Of a stretch of 64,000 nt of DNA, positions 12,208 through 20,455 are shown in pieces (the stretch's first letter is position 1; every line of letters begins with the position of its first letter). The notes beneath the pieces were generated by a model. That model ran no database searches. It was not told the DNA's origin and saw only the letters and a list, made by a program, of their open reading frames with translations. The DNA lies in assembly GCF_001278845.1 (NCBI RefSeq), contig NZ_CP012590.1, positions 1,922,001-1,986,000 of the forward strand, given 5' to 3'. Position numbers and translations under genes: made by a program. Source of the stretch: Actinomyces sp. oral taxon 414 (lineage in GTDB: Bacteria; Actinomycetota; Actinomycetes; Actinomycetales; Actinomycetaceae).

Positions 12208-12702
12208 TCAGGCCTGGGCGATCAGCGTTGTGGCAATGGCGTCCGCCCATTCGCGCACGGCGTCGAGATCGAGGAAGTCGCCCTCCGAGGCTCCGCCCAT
12301 CCTGGCGATGGAGCGCTCGCGCCACGACAGCTCGGACGGGTCGAAGCGGCCGGGGAAGGTGATGTGGTCCTTCGGGTCCATGGACAGCAGGACAGGGCCG
12401 ATGCGACGGGGATCGGCGACCCTCCCCTTCGGAAGGCCGGACAGGCCGACGGAGAAGGCCCAGACCGGGTGGGCGACCAGCGCCTTGTGGAAGCGCTCGG
12501 TGAAGTCGACGGCCTCGTCGGTCCAGCGCGTCATGTAGATGGCGCTGCCGATGACGAAGGCGTCGTAGCCTTCGACGCTCGTCACGTCCTCGGGGCGCGC
12601 CCGGTCGACGTCGATCCCGAAGGCGCGCAGCCGCTCGGCGATGGCCCCGGCGACCTCATCGGTCGCGCCGTGACGGGAGGAGGAGGTGAGGAGGATCTTC
12701 AT
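12208..12702 (-). CDS. flavodoxin-like protein (HemG-type flavodoxin_5 domain)
   Basis: Soluble FMN-binding protein of 164 residues. The phosphate-binding loop of long-domain flavodoxins is seen at the N-terminus (TSSSRHGATDEVA, residues 6-18), followed by DAFVIGSAIYMTRWTDEAVDF, typical of the flavodoxin_5 family that includes menaquinone-dependent protoporphyrinogen IX dehydrogenase (HemG). A heme role is only one option; many actinobacterial members have no known substrate and no heme genes are nearby. It lies 111 bases upstream of argC on the same strand and is separated from pheT by a repeat-bearing gap. Confidence 0.75.
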   Translation of the reverse strand: MKILLTSSSRHGATDEVAGAIAERLRAFGIDVDRARPEDVTSVEGYDAFVIGSAIYMTRWTDEAVDFTERFHKALVAHPVWAFSVGLSGLPKGRVADPRRIGPVLLSMDPKDHITFPGRFDPSELSWRERSIARMGGASEGDFLDLDAVREWADAIATTLIAQA

Positions 12703-12876
12703 GGGTCAAGTATCGCCAAGCGCGGGCCCGCACGGGTCGAGACGGAGGCCGCGGATCCGACAGTGAGCACCAGCACACCGACTCCACAGCGGAACAGCGG
12801 AACCGGGGCGCATGGGGCTCCTGGGACGGTTCGAGGTGGTCCGGGGTGGCGGATCCCGCCGAGACGTCCCCCGATC

Positions 12877-12955
12877 CTCCGTGAGCGCGTAGGTTTCTAG
12901 TCGAACGCGCACCTCTTGCCTGCGCGTTCGACTAGAAACCTACGCGCTCACGGAG
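12877..12955. repeat. perfect 35-bp inverted repeat (long hairpin)
   Basis: The arms 12877-12911 and 12921-12955 are exact reverse complements over 35 bases (left arm begins ctccgtgagcgcgtagg), separated by a 9-base loop cctcttgcc. No mismatches are present, which is far more than a transcription terminator needs and implies recent formation or active maintenance. No flanking gene or target duplication is evident. Confidence 0.9.
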
Positions 12956-13006
12956 AACGGCTCGCGGAGAACGCGGGCCAGGGTCGTCGACCGGCCGCAA
13001 TGTGCA

Positions 13007-13044
13007 ACTTCCGCCGGTTTCGCGTGTCGTTTCCGCCGGTTTCG
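13007..13044 (+). repeat. stop-adjacent repeat, copy 1
   Basis: A 38-base sequence containing ccgccggtttcg twice, joined by cgtgtcgtt, sits 5 bases from the pheT stop codon. Near-identical copies occur at 34202-34239 (reverse orientation, 6 bases after the rdgB stop) and 34825-34863 (17 bases from the stop of the GNAT gene). Each copy lies at the 3' end of a gene, which suggests a REP-like sequence with a 3'-end role. Confidence 0.85.
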
Positions 13045-13049
13045 GCGAC

Positions 13050-15710
13050 TCAGGCGCGCAGCTCGGCCCCCAGGCGCTTGGCGGCGCGCTTGACCACGCG
13101 CTTGCGCACGCCCGCCAGCTCCCCGGCCGTCAGGGTCCGGTCGGATGCGCGCAAGCGCAGGGAGAAGGCCAGCGACTTGCGGCCCTCGCCCAGCTGGGGC
13201 CCGCGGAAGACATCGAACAGGCGCACCTCCTCGAGGAGGTCCCCCGCGGCTTCGCGGATGACCGCCTCGACGGCGGCGGCCGGGACGGCCTCGTCGACGA
13301 CGAGCGCAATGTCCTCCTTGCCCGCCGGGAAGGTCGACACCGCCCGCACCTGGAGCGTGCCCGCGGCCGCGACGGCCTCCAGCAGCGGCTCCAGGTCGAT
13401 CTCGAGCGCGCAGGCCCGCTCGGGCAGCCCGAGCGCGCGGACGACGCGCGGGTGGAGTTCGCCGGCGTGGCCGACGACAGCCCCGGGGACGACGTCCCGG
13501 CCCCGGCGCGCTCCCGGCAGACGCACCTCGGCGGTGCGCCCGGGGTGCCAGGGCGCGCGGGGCTCGGCGGGGGCCGCCACCTCAACGGCCACGCCCAGGG
13601 CGCGGGCCGCGGTCCGCACGACCTCGACGGCGTCCGCCCAGGTCCACGCCCGCGCCGGGCCGAGCACCCCGGCGCGCTCGCGCTCCCCGACCAGGACGGC
13701 GCCCACGTGAACCGGCTGGGCGGGGATGCCCGCTTCGAGGGCGGCGATCTCCTCCTCGCTGGGACGGCGGTCGACGCCGGGGATGGCGGCGGGGACGGTG
13801 CCCGCGGGGAGGGTCACGGCGCCGATCTCGTAGACGGCGACGTCGTCCAGGCCGCGCGAGACATTGCGGCGGGCGACCTCCACCAGGGAGTCGAGCACGG
13901 ACGTGCGCAGGTACGGCGCATCCTCGGCCAGGGGGTTGGCCAGGCGCACCGCATTCCGGCGCGGGTCGTCGGCGGGGATCTCGAACACGTCGTGCACGTC
14001 GCCGATGAAGGGGTAGGACAGCACCTGGGTGAGGCCGGCGTCGGCCAGGGCGCGCACCACGTCGCGGCGGGCGCGCTGGCGCGGCGTCAGCCCCCTCCCG
14101 GCCGGCGCGGCGGGCACGACCACGGGGATCGCGTCGTAGCCGTCGAGGCGGGCGATCTCCTCGACGAAGTGGGCGGCGCCGACCAGGTCGGGCCGCCAGG
14201 TGGGCGGGGTGACGGCGAGCAGCTCGCCGCCGTCGGCCTCATCGGCGCCGGCGGGCTCCACGACGCAGCCGATGGCCTCCAGCAGCTCGCGCACCCGCTC
14301 GGCGCTGTGGGCCACGCCCGTCAGACGCTGCGCGGCGTCGGCGCGGATGACGATCGGCTCGGGCGGGCGCGTGCGGTCCACGTCGGTGGCGACGGGGTCC
14401 GCGGTGCCGCCGCCGTACTCCACCAGCAGGTCGACGGCCCGCTGCGCGGCCACGGGCGCCAGGGCCGTGTCCACCCCGCGCTCGTTGCGCCGGGAGGACT
14501 CAGTGGGCAGCCGGTGGCGCCGGGCCGAGCGGGCGATGGACACCGGGTCGAAGTGGGCCGCCTCGATGAGGACGTCGGTGGTGCGCTCGTCGACCTCGGT
14601 GTCGGCCCCGCCGAAGACGCCGGCCAGCACCAGGGCGCGCGAGCCCTCTCCGTCCGGCGAGTCGGAGATGACCAGGTCCTCCACGTCCAGGGTGCGCGTA
14701 ACGCCGTCGAGGAAGGCGAGGGTCTCCCCCGCCCGGGCGCGGCGCACCACGATCGGCCCGCGCAGCTTGGCCAGGTCGAAGGCGTGCAGCGGCTGGCCCA
14801 GGTCGAGCATGACGTAGTTGGTCACGTCCACGGCCAGAGAGATGGGCCGCATGCCGGCGGCCGTGAGGCGCTCGCGCATCCAGGCGGGCGACGGCGCCGC
14901 CGGGTCGATGCCCCGCACGATGCGGGCGACGTAGCGGTCGCATCCGGGGCGCCCGTGGATGGGGCGGGGGTCGGTCGGCACGACGACGTCGAAGCCGCCC
15001 TCCCCGGCCCCCGCGACGCCGCGGGGGTACAGGTCCGCATTGGCGCCGTCGGCCGGGTCGGTGAAGCGCGCCCCGGTGGCGTGGGAGTACTCGCGGGCGA
15101 TGCCGCGCATGGAGAAGCAGTAGCCCCGGTCGGGGGTGATATTGATCTCCAGGACCTCCTCGCCCAGGCCGAGCAGCGCGATGGCGTCGGTGCCGGGGGC
15201 GGGCGGGGCCTCGTCGCCCCGGCCGTGGGCGGCGAGCCAACGGTCCAGCACGATAATGCCCGACTGGTCCTCGCCGATGCCCAGTTCGCGCTCGGAGCAG
15301 ATCATGCCGTCCGAAACGTGCCCGTAGGTCTTGCGCGCGGAGATGGCGAAGTCGCCCGGCAGCACGGCTCCCGGCAGGCAGACGACGACCGAGTCGCCGA
15401 CGTCGAAGTTGTGGGCGCCGCACACGATGCCGCGGCTGGGCAGCTCGGAGGGCTCCTTGCCGGTGCCGGGGGCGTCGTTGTACTCGGGGCCGACGTCGAC
15501 GCGGCAGTAGTTGATGACCTTGCCGTTGGACTGCTCCTTGGCCTGGCGGGTGAGGACCCGTCCGACGACGAGGGGGCCGGTGACGGGGGGCGGGACGATG
15601 CGCTCCTCCTCCAGGCCCACCCGCACCAGGTCGGCGGCGAGCCGGGCGGCCGTGGTGTTGGCGGGGACGTCGACGTGCTCGCGGAGCCACTCGATCGGGA
15701 CGTAGGGCAT
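13050..15710 (-). CDS. pheT: phenylalanine--tRNA ligase beta subunit
   Basis: Large subunit of the heterotetrameric phenylalanyl-tRNA synthetase; 886 residues, slightly long for the family. Domains in order: the N-terminal tRNA-binding EMAP-like OB domain (about 40-150), the B3/B4 editing domain (about 210-390), B5 with the DVDRTRPPEPIVIRADAAQRLTG region, the catalytic-core-like domain, and a C-terminal anticodon-binding FDX-ACB domain (STFPAGKEDIALVVDEAVP to the end). The start ATG at 15710 is one base after the pheS stop, so the two subunits are translationally coupled. Confidence 0.96.
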   Translation of the reverse strand: MPYVPIEWLREHVDVPANTTAARLAADLVRVGLEEERIVPPPVTGPLVVGRVLTRQAKEQSNGKVINYCRVDVGPEYNDAPGTGKEPSELPSRGIVCGAHNFDVGDSVVVCLPGAVLPGDFAISARKTYGHVSDGMICSERELGIGEDQSGIIVLDRWLAAHGRGDEAPPAPGTDAIALLGLGEEVLEINITPDRGYCFSMRGIAREYSHATGARFTDPADGANADLYPRGVAGAGEGGFDVVVPTDPRPIHGRPGCDRYVARIVRGIDPAAPSPAWMRERLTAAGMRPISLAVDVTNYVMLDLGQPLHAFDLAKLRGPIVVRRARAGETLAFLDGVTRTLDVEDLVISDSPDGEGSRALVLAGVFGGADTEVDERTTDVLIEAAHFDPVSIARSARRHRLPTESSRRNERGVDTALAPVAAQRAVDLLVEYGGGTADPVATDVDRTRPPEPIVIRADAAQRLTGVAHSAERVRELLEAIGCVVEPAGADEADGGELLAVTPPTWRPDLVGAAHFVEEIARLDGYDAIPVVVPAAPAGRGLTPRQRARRDVVRALADAGLTQVLSYPFIGDVHDVFEIPADDPRRNAVRLANPLAEDAPYLRTSVLDSLVEVARRNVSRGLDDVAVYEIGAVTLPAGTVPAAIPGVDRRPSEEEIAALEAGIPAQPVHVGAVLVGERERAGVLGPARAWTWADAVEVVRTAARALGVAVEVAAPAEPRAPWHPGRTAEVRLPGARRGRDVVPGAVVGHAGELHPRVVRALGLPERACALEIDLEPLLEAVAAAGTLQVRAVSTFPAGKEDIALVVDEAVPAAAVEAVIREAAGDLLEEVRLFDVFRGPQLGEGRKSLAFSLRLRASDRTLTAGELAGVRKRVVKRAAKRLGAELRA

Positions 15711-15711
15711 G

Positions 15712-16797
15712 TCAGATTCCCCTTCCGGTGGTGCCGAACTGCTGGGAGAAGCGGATATCGCCCTCGACGATGTCGTACATGTCGGCGATGCCGTGGCGCA
15801 GCATGAGGGTGCGCTCCAGGCCCATGCCGAAGGCGAAGCCGGTGTAGACCTCCGGGTCGATGCCGCAGGCGATGAGCACATTGGGGTTGACCATGCCGCA
15901 GCCGCACCACTCGATCCAGCCCGGGCCGCCCTTCTTCTGAGGGAACCACAGGTCCATCTCGGCGCTGGGCTCGGTGAAGGGGAAGAAGGAGGGGCGCAGG
16001 CGGGTGCGCGCCTCGGGGCCGAACATGGCCTTGGCGATGTGGTCCAGGGTGCCCTTGAGGTGGGCCATGGTCAGGCCCTCGTCAACCGCCAGGCCCTCGA
16101 CCTGGTGGAAGACCGGCGTGTGGGTCTGGTCGAGCTCGTCGGAGCGGAAGACCTTGCCGGGGCAGGCGACGTACAGCGGCGGGGGGGCGGCGAGCATGGC
16201 GCGGGCCTGCACCGGGGAGGTGTGGGTGCGCAGCACGAGGTTGGCCGTCGCCCCCGGCTCGCCGCCCACCGAGGCGCCGTCGACGTAGAAGGTGTCCTGC
16301 ATCTGCCGCGCCGGGTGGTCGGCGTCGAAGTTGAGGGCGTCGAAGTCGAACCACTCGTGCTCGAGCTCGGGGCCCTCGGCGATGGACCAGCCCATGGCGA
16401 CGAACAGGTCGGTGACCTCGTCGACCAGCACGTCGAGGGGATGACGGGCGCCGGCGGCCGCGCGCGCTGTGGGGACGGTGACGTCGACGGCCTCGGTGCG
16501 CAGCATCTTCTCCTCGGCGGCGGCCTCAAGGGCCTCCTGCCTGGCGGCTAGGGCCTTGGCGATGCGCCCGCGCGCGCCCCCCAGGAGCCTGCCGGCCGTG
16601 GGCTTGTCCGCCCCGTCGAGCGTGCCAATGAGTCGGTTGGCCAGGGTCAGGGCGGAGGCGTCCCCGGTGTAGGCCAGGCGCACCTCCTTGAGGGCGGGCA
16701 GGTCGGCGGCGCCGGCGACGGCGGCCAGCGCCTCCTCGACGAGGGCGCTGATACCCGCTTCGTCCAGCGGCGACAGCGCATCGGCAGTGTCAGTCAT
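15712..16797 (-). CDS. pheS: phenylalanine--tRNA ligase alpha subunit
   Basis: Catalytic subunit that charges tRNA-Phe; 361 residues. Class II synthetase motifs are visible: [11 protein letters not shown] and [14 protein letters not shown] (motif 2 region), [19 protein letters not shown], and motif 3 in [18 protein letters not shown] near the C-terminus. The N-terminal coiled coil spans about residues 1-90. The ATG at 16797 is the first Met before the coiled-coil region. No T-box or attenuator was recognised upstream, where instead a long inverted-repeat element begins 120 bases away. Confidence 0.96.
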   Translation of the reverse strand: MTDTADALSPLDEAGISALVEEALAAVAGAADLPALKEVRLAYTGDASALTLANRLIGTLDGADKPTAGRLLGGARGRIAKALAARQEALEAAAEEKMLRTEAVDVTVPTARAAAGARHPLDVLVDEVTDLFVAMGWSIAEGPELEHEWFDFDALNFDADHPARQMQDTFYVDGASVGGEPGATANLVLRTHTSPVQARAMLAAPPPLYVACPGKVFRSDELDQTHTPVFHQVEGLAVDEGLTMAHLKGTLDHIAKAMFGPEARTRLRPSFFPFTEPSAEMDLWFPQKKGGPGWIEWCGCGMVNPNVLIACGIDPEVYTGFAFGMGLERTLMLRHGIADMYDIVEGDIRFSQQFGTTGRGI

Positions 16798-17338
16798 CCG
16801 GGGGCCTTCCGATGATCGGGGCGGTGGTTCGGTGTCCGCGCCCAGGGTAGTCCGCGCCCGCCCGCGCCCGAAATCGCGGGGCCGGATGGCCCGGGAACTT
16901 CCGCCGCCCCGCCCCCGGGAGCCGGCTCGTTCTGGTGGTCGATGTCGTGGCCTCCGGTCTTCCGCCGTCGCCCCGCCCGCCAGCCTCCGCCGCCGGCTTC
17001 CACCGCCCCGGGGAATCCGCCCCGCCCGCCGGCTTCCACCGTCGGCTTCCACCGCCCCCCGGGGGGAGTCGATTCGGTGATGTCACCTCAGCTCACATTG
17101 TGCGAGCTGAGCTCGCACGAATCGAGCTGAGGTGGATTTTGTCGAGCTGAGCTCACATCGTGCGAGCTGAGCTCACATCGTGCGAGCTGAGGTGGATTTC
17201 GGCGAGCTGAGCCCACATTGTCCGAGCCGGACCGGCATCACCCTCGACCTTCTGACCAGATCTACGAAGGTTATTCTGGGTGCACCCGGGTTCTGGATGG
17301 TACTGGTGGGGCTCCTGTGGCGACCCAGGGCGGGGGCG

Positions 17339-17458
17339 TGTCCAAATCTGCCACAAAGGCGCCCCGGGCCGGGATCGGCCGCGAAGAAAAGCGCGGAATA
17401 TCAACGTTTCTTCTCGCGCGCTCCGGCTCGATCCGGACCTTTGTGGCAGATTTGGACA
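17339..17458 (+). repeat. 120-bp hairpin element, copy 1
   Basis: The ends form an exact inverted repeat of 21 bp (tgtccaaatctgccacaaag and onward, paired with 17438-17458). The interior contains a second nested inverted repeat around gcggaatatcaacg. Copies of exactly the same length lie at 42944-43063, 43627-43746 and 54036-54155. No coding potential is seen. Confidence 0.9.
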
Positions 17459-17644
17459 ACCCTCGCCGCTGCGGACCCCCGGGAACCCCCGGGAAGGGCG
17501 CCACGGACCGTTCGGTGGCCGGGACAGGCCTCTGGGAGGGTCGTCCCAGGCCGGGCGACGACCACAACGGGCACCCCGGCGAGCGAACAGGGCCCACAGG
17601 CCACGGAGACGGCCTCCCCGGACGACCCCCCCCCGGCTCCGAAA

Positions 17645-17708
17645 CGTGCACTTCGCACTCGAAAGTGCAGTTCCAACCGTCATTCTCGAGTGCAAAATGC
17701 ACCTCTCG
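17645..17708 (+). repeat. 64-bp palindromic repeat, copy 1
   Basis: An imperfect palindrome built from gtgcacttcgcactcgaaag and its mirror, ending in aaaatgcacctctcg. A near-identical copy in the opposite orientation, of the same 64-base length, lies at 53833-53896. Confidence 0.85.
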
Positions 17709-18137
17709 ACGAAGAAGCGGGCCGGCCGCAGCCGCCGCGGACCGCGACGACGACCCCGCGGTCCACGACGGCCCCGACCTCCAGGCCGCCGCTTCTGGCG
17801 AGAAAGGCTCAATGCGAGCTCAGCTTGCCAAAATCCACCTCAGCTCGCACGATGTGAGCTCAGCTCGACAAAATCCACCTCAGCTCGATTCGTGCGAGCT
17901 CAGCTCGCACAATGTGAGCTGAGGTGACATCACCGAATCGACTCCCCCCGGGGGGCGGTGGAAGCCGGGGTGTGGAAGCCGGCGGGCGGGGCGGATTCCC
18001 CGGGGCGGTGGAAGCCGGCGGCGGAGGCTGGCGGGCGGGGCGACGGCGGAAGACCGGAGGCCACGACGTCGACCACCAGAACGAGCCGGCTCCCCCGGAG
18101 CGGGTGCGGAGTCGGTGAAACAGCGATCACACCCGGA

Positions 18138-19322
18138 TCAGCCCTGCTCCTGCGCCATCTGACGGGCAATGTACTGGCCGAATCCGGGGACGGTGAAGGC
18201 GATCCGGCCCCGTTGCGGAGCGTAGATCAGACCCTTGTTGATGAGGTTCGCGCGCGCGGGCCCCAGGGACTGGGCGGATCTGTTGAGCCTGGCCGCTATG
18301 GCGGTGCTCGTCGGCGAGTCGTCGACCTCCTCCGCCATGGCGCCGAGGTACTCGCGTTCGGCCGGCGTGACGCGCTCCCACCGCGCGGCGAAGAACATCG
18401 CGTCGAGCTGCGCCAGGCCGACCGCCTCGGCTCGGCGCGCGTCCGCACCGGTGAACGGGGACCGGGGCGAGATCCTCCAGATCGCCGACCCGAATTCTTG
18501 CAGGAAATACGGGTACCGTCCGGAGATATTCACCAGGTGAGTCAACGCCGGCTCCTCGAAGGAGGCGCCCATGCGTTCCGCCGGTTCAACCAGCACCCGC
18601 CGTGACTCGGCCTCGTTCAGACGACCGATCCGCCGGACCAAAAACATTCTTTCCGCATATGACTTCGCTGTCGCGAGTTTTCCCGGCAGACTTGGAAGCC
18701 CCGCTCCGATCACATAGAAATTCCAGTCCCGCTGGCTTGCCTCGTGCTGCGTCGTTATGAGAGCCGACAGCAGCTCGCCGTCTAGGTCCTGCATCTCGTC
18801 GACCAGAATCACGAAGGCGACGCGCTCCTGCTCCAGTACCCCAGAGACGTCGGCCACCACGTCCTGAAGGTCCAGATCCAGGCTCCCCGTCGAGGCGCGG
18901 ACCGGATCCCGCTCGACGCCCAATGAGAACGAGTCGGCCCCGACCGAGACGGAGAAGGAGGACACGGTCGCGAGCATCCTGCCTACAGCCGCGACCGCGC
19001 TTCGCGCCCTGTAGGCCATGGAGGCCCGGACGAGCCCGGCCGCGATCGCGCGCCTGGCCCGAACCGCGCCGGCCTTCCCCCGAGACGCCTCGATCTTGAC
19101 CGTGAACCATTTCTCCGCCGCCGCCCTATCCATCATCGCATTGAGCAGAACGGTCTTCCCGACGCCTCTCAGACCGGTGAGCAGAATCGGGCGCGCGGGA
19201 CCGAGGCCGCGAGCAGCTCGCACAATAAGGGCGTCGAGGGCGTCGATATCATTATCGCGGCCGACGAGGGCCTGCGGGGGCTTTCCAGAGCCGGGGGTGT
19301 ACGGATCCAGTGCGGCCTGCAT
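18138..19322 (-). CDS. AAA/STAND-type ATP-binding protein with C-terminal winged helix
   Basis: P-loop ATPase of 394 residues. Walker A is GLRGVGKT (50-57) and Walker B is VILVDEMQD (171-179). Residues 15-30 (QALVGRDNDIDALD) match the entry to AAA_16 or Orc1/Cdc6-like ATPases, followed by LTGLRGVGKTVLLNAMMDRA. The C-terminal 110 residues contain helices and AIAARLNRSAQSLGPARANLINKGLI, which reads as a winged helix-turn-helix, so DNA binding is likely. Such stand-alone ATPases are common in actinobacterial genomes and their role is unsettled. The start is the ATG at 19322. It lies next to the 1.18-kb inverted-repeat element, but no partner gene is present to suggest a system. Confidence 0.75.
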   Translation of the reverse strand: MQAALDPYTPGSGKPPQALVGRDNDIDALDALIVRAARGLGPARPILLTGLRGVGKTVLLNAMMDRAAAEKWFTVKIEASRGKAGAVRARRAIAAGLVRASMAYRARSAVAAVGRMLATVSSFSVSVGADSFSLGVERDPVRASTGSLDLDLQDVVADVSGVLEQERVAFVILVDEMQDLDGELLSALITTQHEASQRDWNFYVIGAGLPSLPGKLATAKSYAERMFLVRRIGRLNEAESRRVLVEPAERMGASFEEPALTHLVNISGRYPYFLQEFGSAIWRISPRSPFTGADARRAEAVGLAQLDAMFFAARWERVTPAEREYLGAMAEEVDDSPTSTAIAARLNRSAQSLGPARANLINKGLIYAPQRGRIAFTVPGFGQYIARQMAQEQG

Positions 19323-19522
19323 GTCACCGACTATAACGGCGCCGACCGGCGCCCGCCAGCCCCGCCGCCGCCCGGGGCGGCCCCTCCCACCGGCTCCGGC
19401 GCGACTCCGGCGCAGATCCGGCGCAGATCCGGCGGTGGGCCAGCGGTGGGCCAGCGGTGGTCCGGCGGTGGGACGACGGTCACGCTTGACGGTGACGTTA
19501 CGTCACCTGCTGGGATGGGCTC

Positions 19523-20455
19523 ATGCGAGTCACTCAGATCGCCGACCTGGCCGGCACCACGCCGCGGGCCGTGCGCCACTACCACCGCCTGGGCCTGCTC
19601 GACATCCCGCCGACCGTGCGCGGCAGGCGCGAGTACGGGGTGGAGCACCTGGCCCGGCTCCTGCGCATCCGGTGGCTGGCCGACGGCGGCCTGTCGCTGC
19701 GCCAGGTCGCCGAGATCCTCGACTCCGATCCCGCCCCGGCCGAATCCGCCAACTCGGCAGGCCCGCCCGGCCCGTCCGGCCCTTCCGGCCCGCCCGGCCC
19801 GGTCGGCTCGGCCAATGACGCGCACCGGCAGGTGGTGCTGCGCGACCTGCGCGCCGCCCGGGGCACGATCGAGGCCCAGCGCCGCAGCCTGGACGAGCAG
19901 GCCCGGCGCGTCGACGAGCTCATCGCCCGCGTGGAGGCCGGGGAGGCCCTGGCCCCGGTGCCGGCGGCCCTGACCCGCTTCTACGACGCGATCGAGGCCC
20001 GGGTCCGGGCGCTGGGCGGGGATCTGCGCGCCCTGCGCACGGAGCGTCAGATGATGCAGATCCTGGGGTCGCTGGGCATGGTGCCGGCCAGCGTCGTCCC
20101 CTTCGTCGAGGCCTTCGACGACGCCGAGATCGATATGTGCGCCCGCCAGATCATCGGCTTCTCCCACCTGACGCGGCTGCACGGCCAGGAGGGCGTCGCG
20201 GCCGCGCACGCCCTGGCCGAGCGCACCGTCGAACTGGCCGGCCGCCACAAGGAGCTCACCCTGGCGGTCCTCGACGACCTGCCGGGCGGGGCCATGGGCC
20301 GCGCCATGTGGCGCCTGACCCACATCCTGTCCGTCGCCGGCTACCCGCACCCGACCCAACGGGCCTTCGCCGCCCGCCTGCTCGAGCTCCTGCTGGCCGA
20401 CCCCGATTTCGCCACCACGATCCGCCGCACGGCGGGGAAGGACCCTGTGCTATGA
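19523..20455 (+). CDS. MerR-family transcriptional regulator
   Basis: Regulator of 310 residues with an N-terminal MerR winged helix (MRVTQIADLAGTTPRAVRHYHRLGLL, residues 1-26, then GRREYGVEHLARLLRIRWLADGG). A Gly/Pro/Ser linker (about 78-96) precedes a dimerisation helix (RAARGTIEAQRRSLDEQARRVDEL) and a helical C-terminal domain of about 170 residues that could sense a ligand. The stop overlaps the ATG of the downstream ABC ATPase as ATGA, so it is the first gene of a regulator-exporter operon and very likely controls the exporter. The inducing compound is not evident. Confidence 0.88.
   Translation: MRVTQIADLAGTTPRAVRHYHRLGLLDIPPTVRGRREYGVEHLARLLRIRWLADGGLSLRQVAEILDSDPAPAESANSAGPPGPSGPSGPPGPVGSANDAHRQVVLRDLRAARGTIEAQRRSLDEQARRVDELIARVEAGEALAPVPAALTRFYDAIEARVRALGGDLRALRTERQMMQILGSLGMVPASVVPFVEAFDDAEIDMCARQIIGFSHLTRLHGQEGVAAAHALAERTVELAGRHKELTLAVLDDLPGGAMGRAMWRLTHILSVAGYPHPTQRAFAARLLELLLADPDFATTIRRTAGKDPVL

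Larger units (their letters stand above)
12703..13049. repeat. gene-free gap with composite repeats
   Basis: This 347-base gap between pheT and the flavodoxin-like gene holds three recognisable repeats: a fragment at about 12808-12840 carrying gcatggggctcctgggacgg, shared with 53190-53210; a perfect 35-bp inverted repeat at 12877-12955; and the 38-bp stop-adjacent repeat at 13007-13044. No gene or promoter is evident. Confidence 0.8.
17266..17813 (+). repeat. 540-bp composite element, copy I
   Basis: The centre of the 1.18-kb inverted repeat matches, in reverse orientation, the DNA at about 53740-54260 block by block. In order: a ggggctcctg segment, the 120-bp hairpin core, a G+C-rich spacer with ccccggcgagcgaac, the 64-bp palindrome, a CGA-rich segment, and a final gcgagaaaggctcaat. 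The copies are clearly diverged, so this is an established repeat family rather than an assembly duplicate. Confidence 0.8.
16917..18094. repeat. 1.18-kb element with about 290-bp inverted-repeat arms
   Basis: The left arm (16917 to about 17220) and the right arm (about 17813 to 18094) are near-identical reverse complements. Both contain the same blocks, from gccggctcgttctggtggtc at the outside inwards to tgatgtcacctcagctcaca. They differ by a few substitutions and by one 20-bp unit (gctcacatcgtgcgagctga), present twice at 17151-17190 on the left and once on the right. The 590-base centre holds further hairpins (17339-17458 and 17645-17708). No convincing reading frame or transposase is present. 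It fills the gap between pheS and the AAA ATPase gene. Confidence 0.9.

Noticed and set aside
17180..17922. Several open reading frames of 90-230 codons on both strands of the 1.18-kb inverted repeat
   Set aside because: They run through inverted repeats and have Arg/Pro-rich, low-complexity translations that change completely between copies of the element; no homology or ribosome-binding site supports them.
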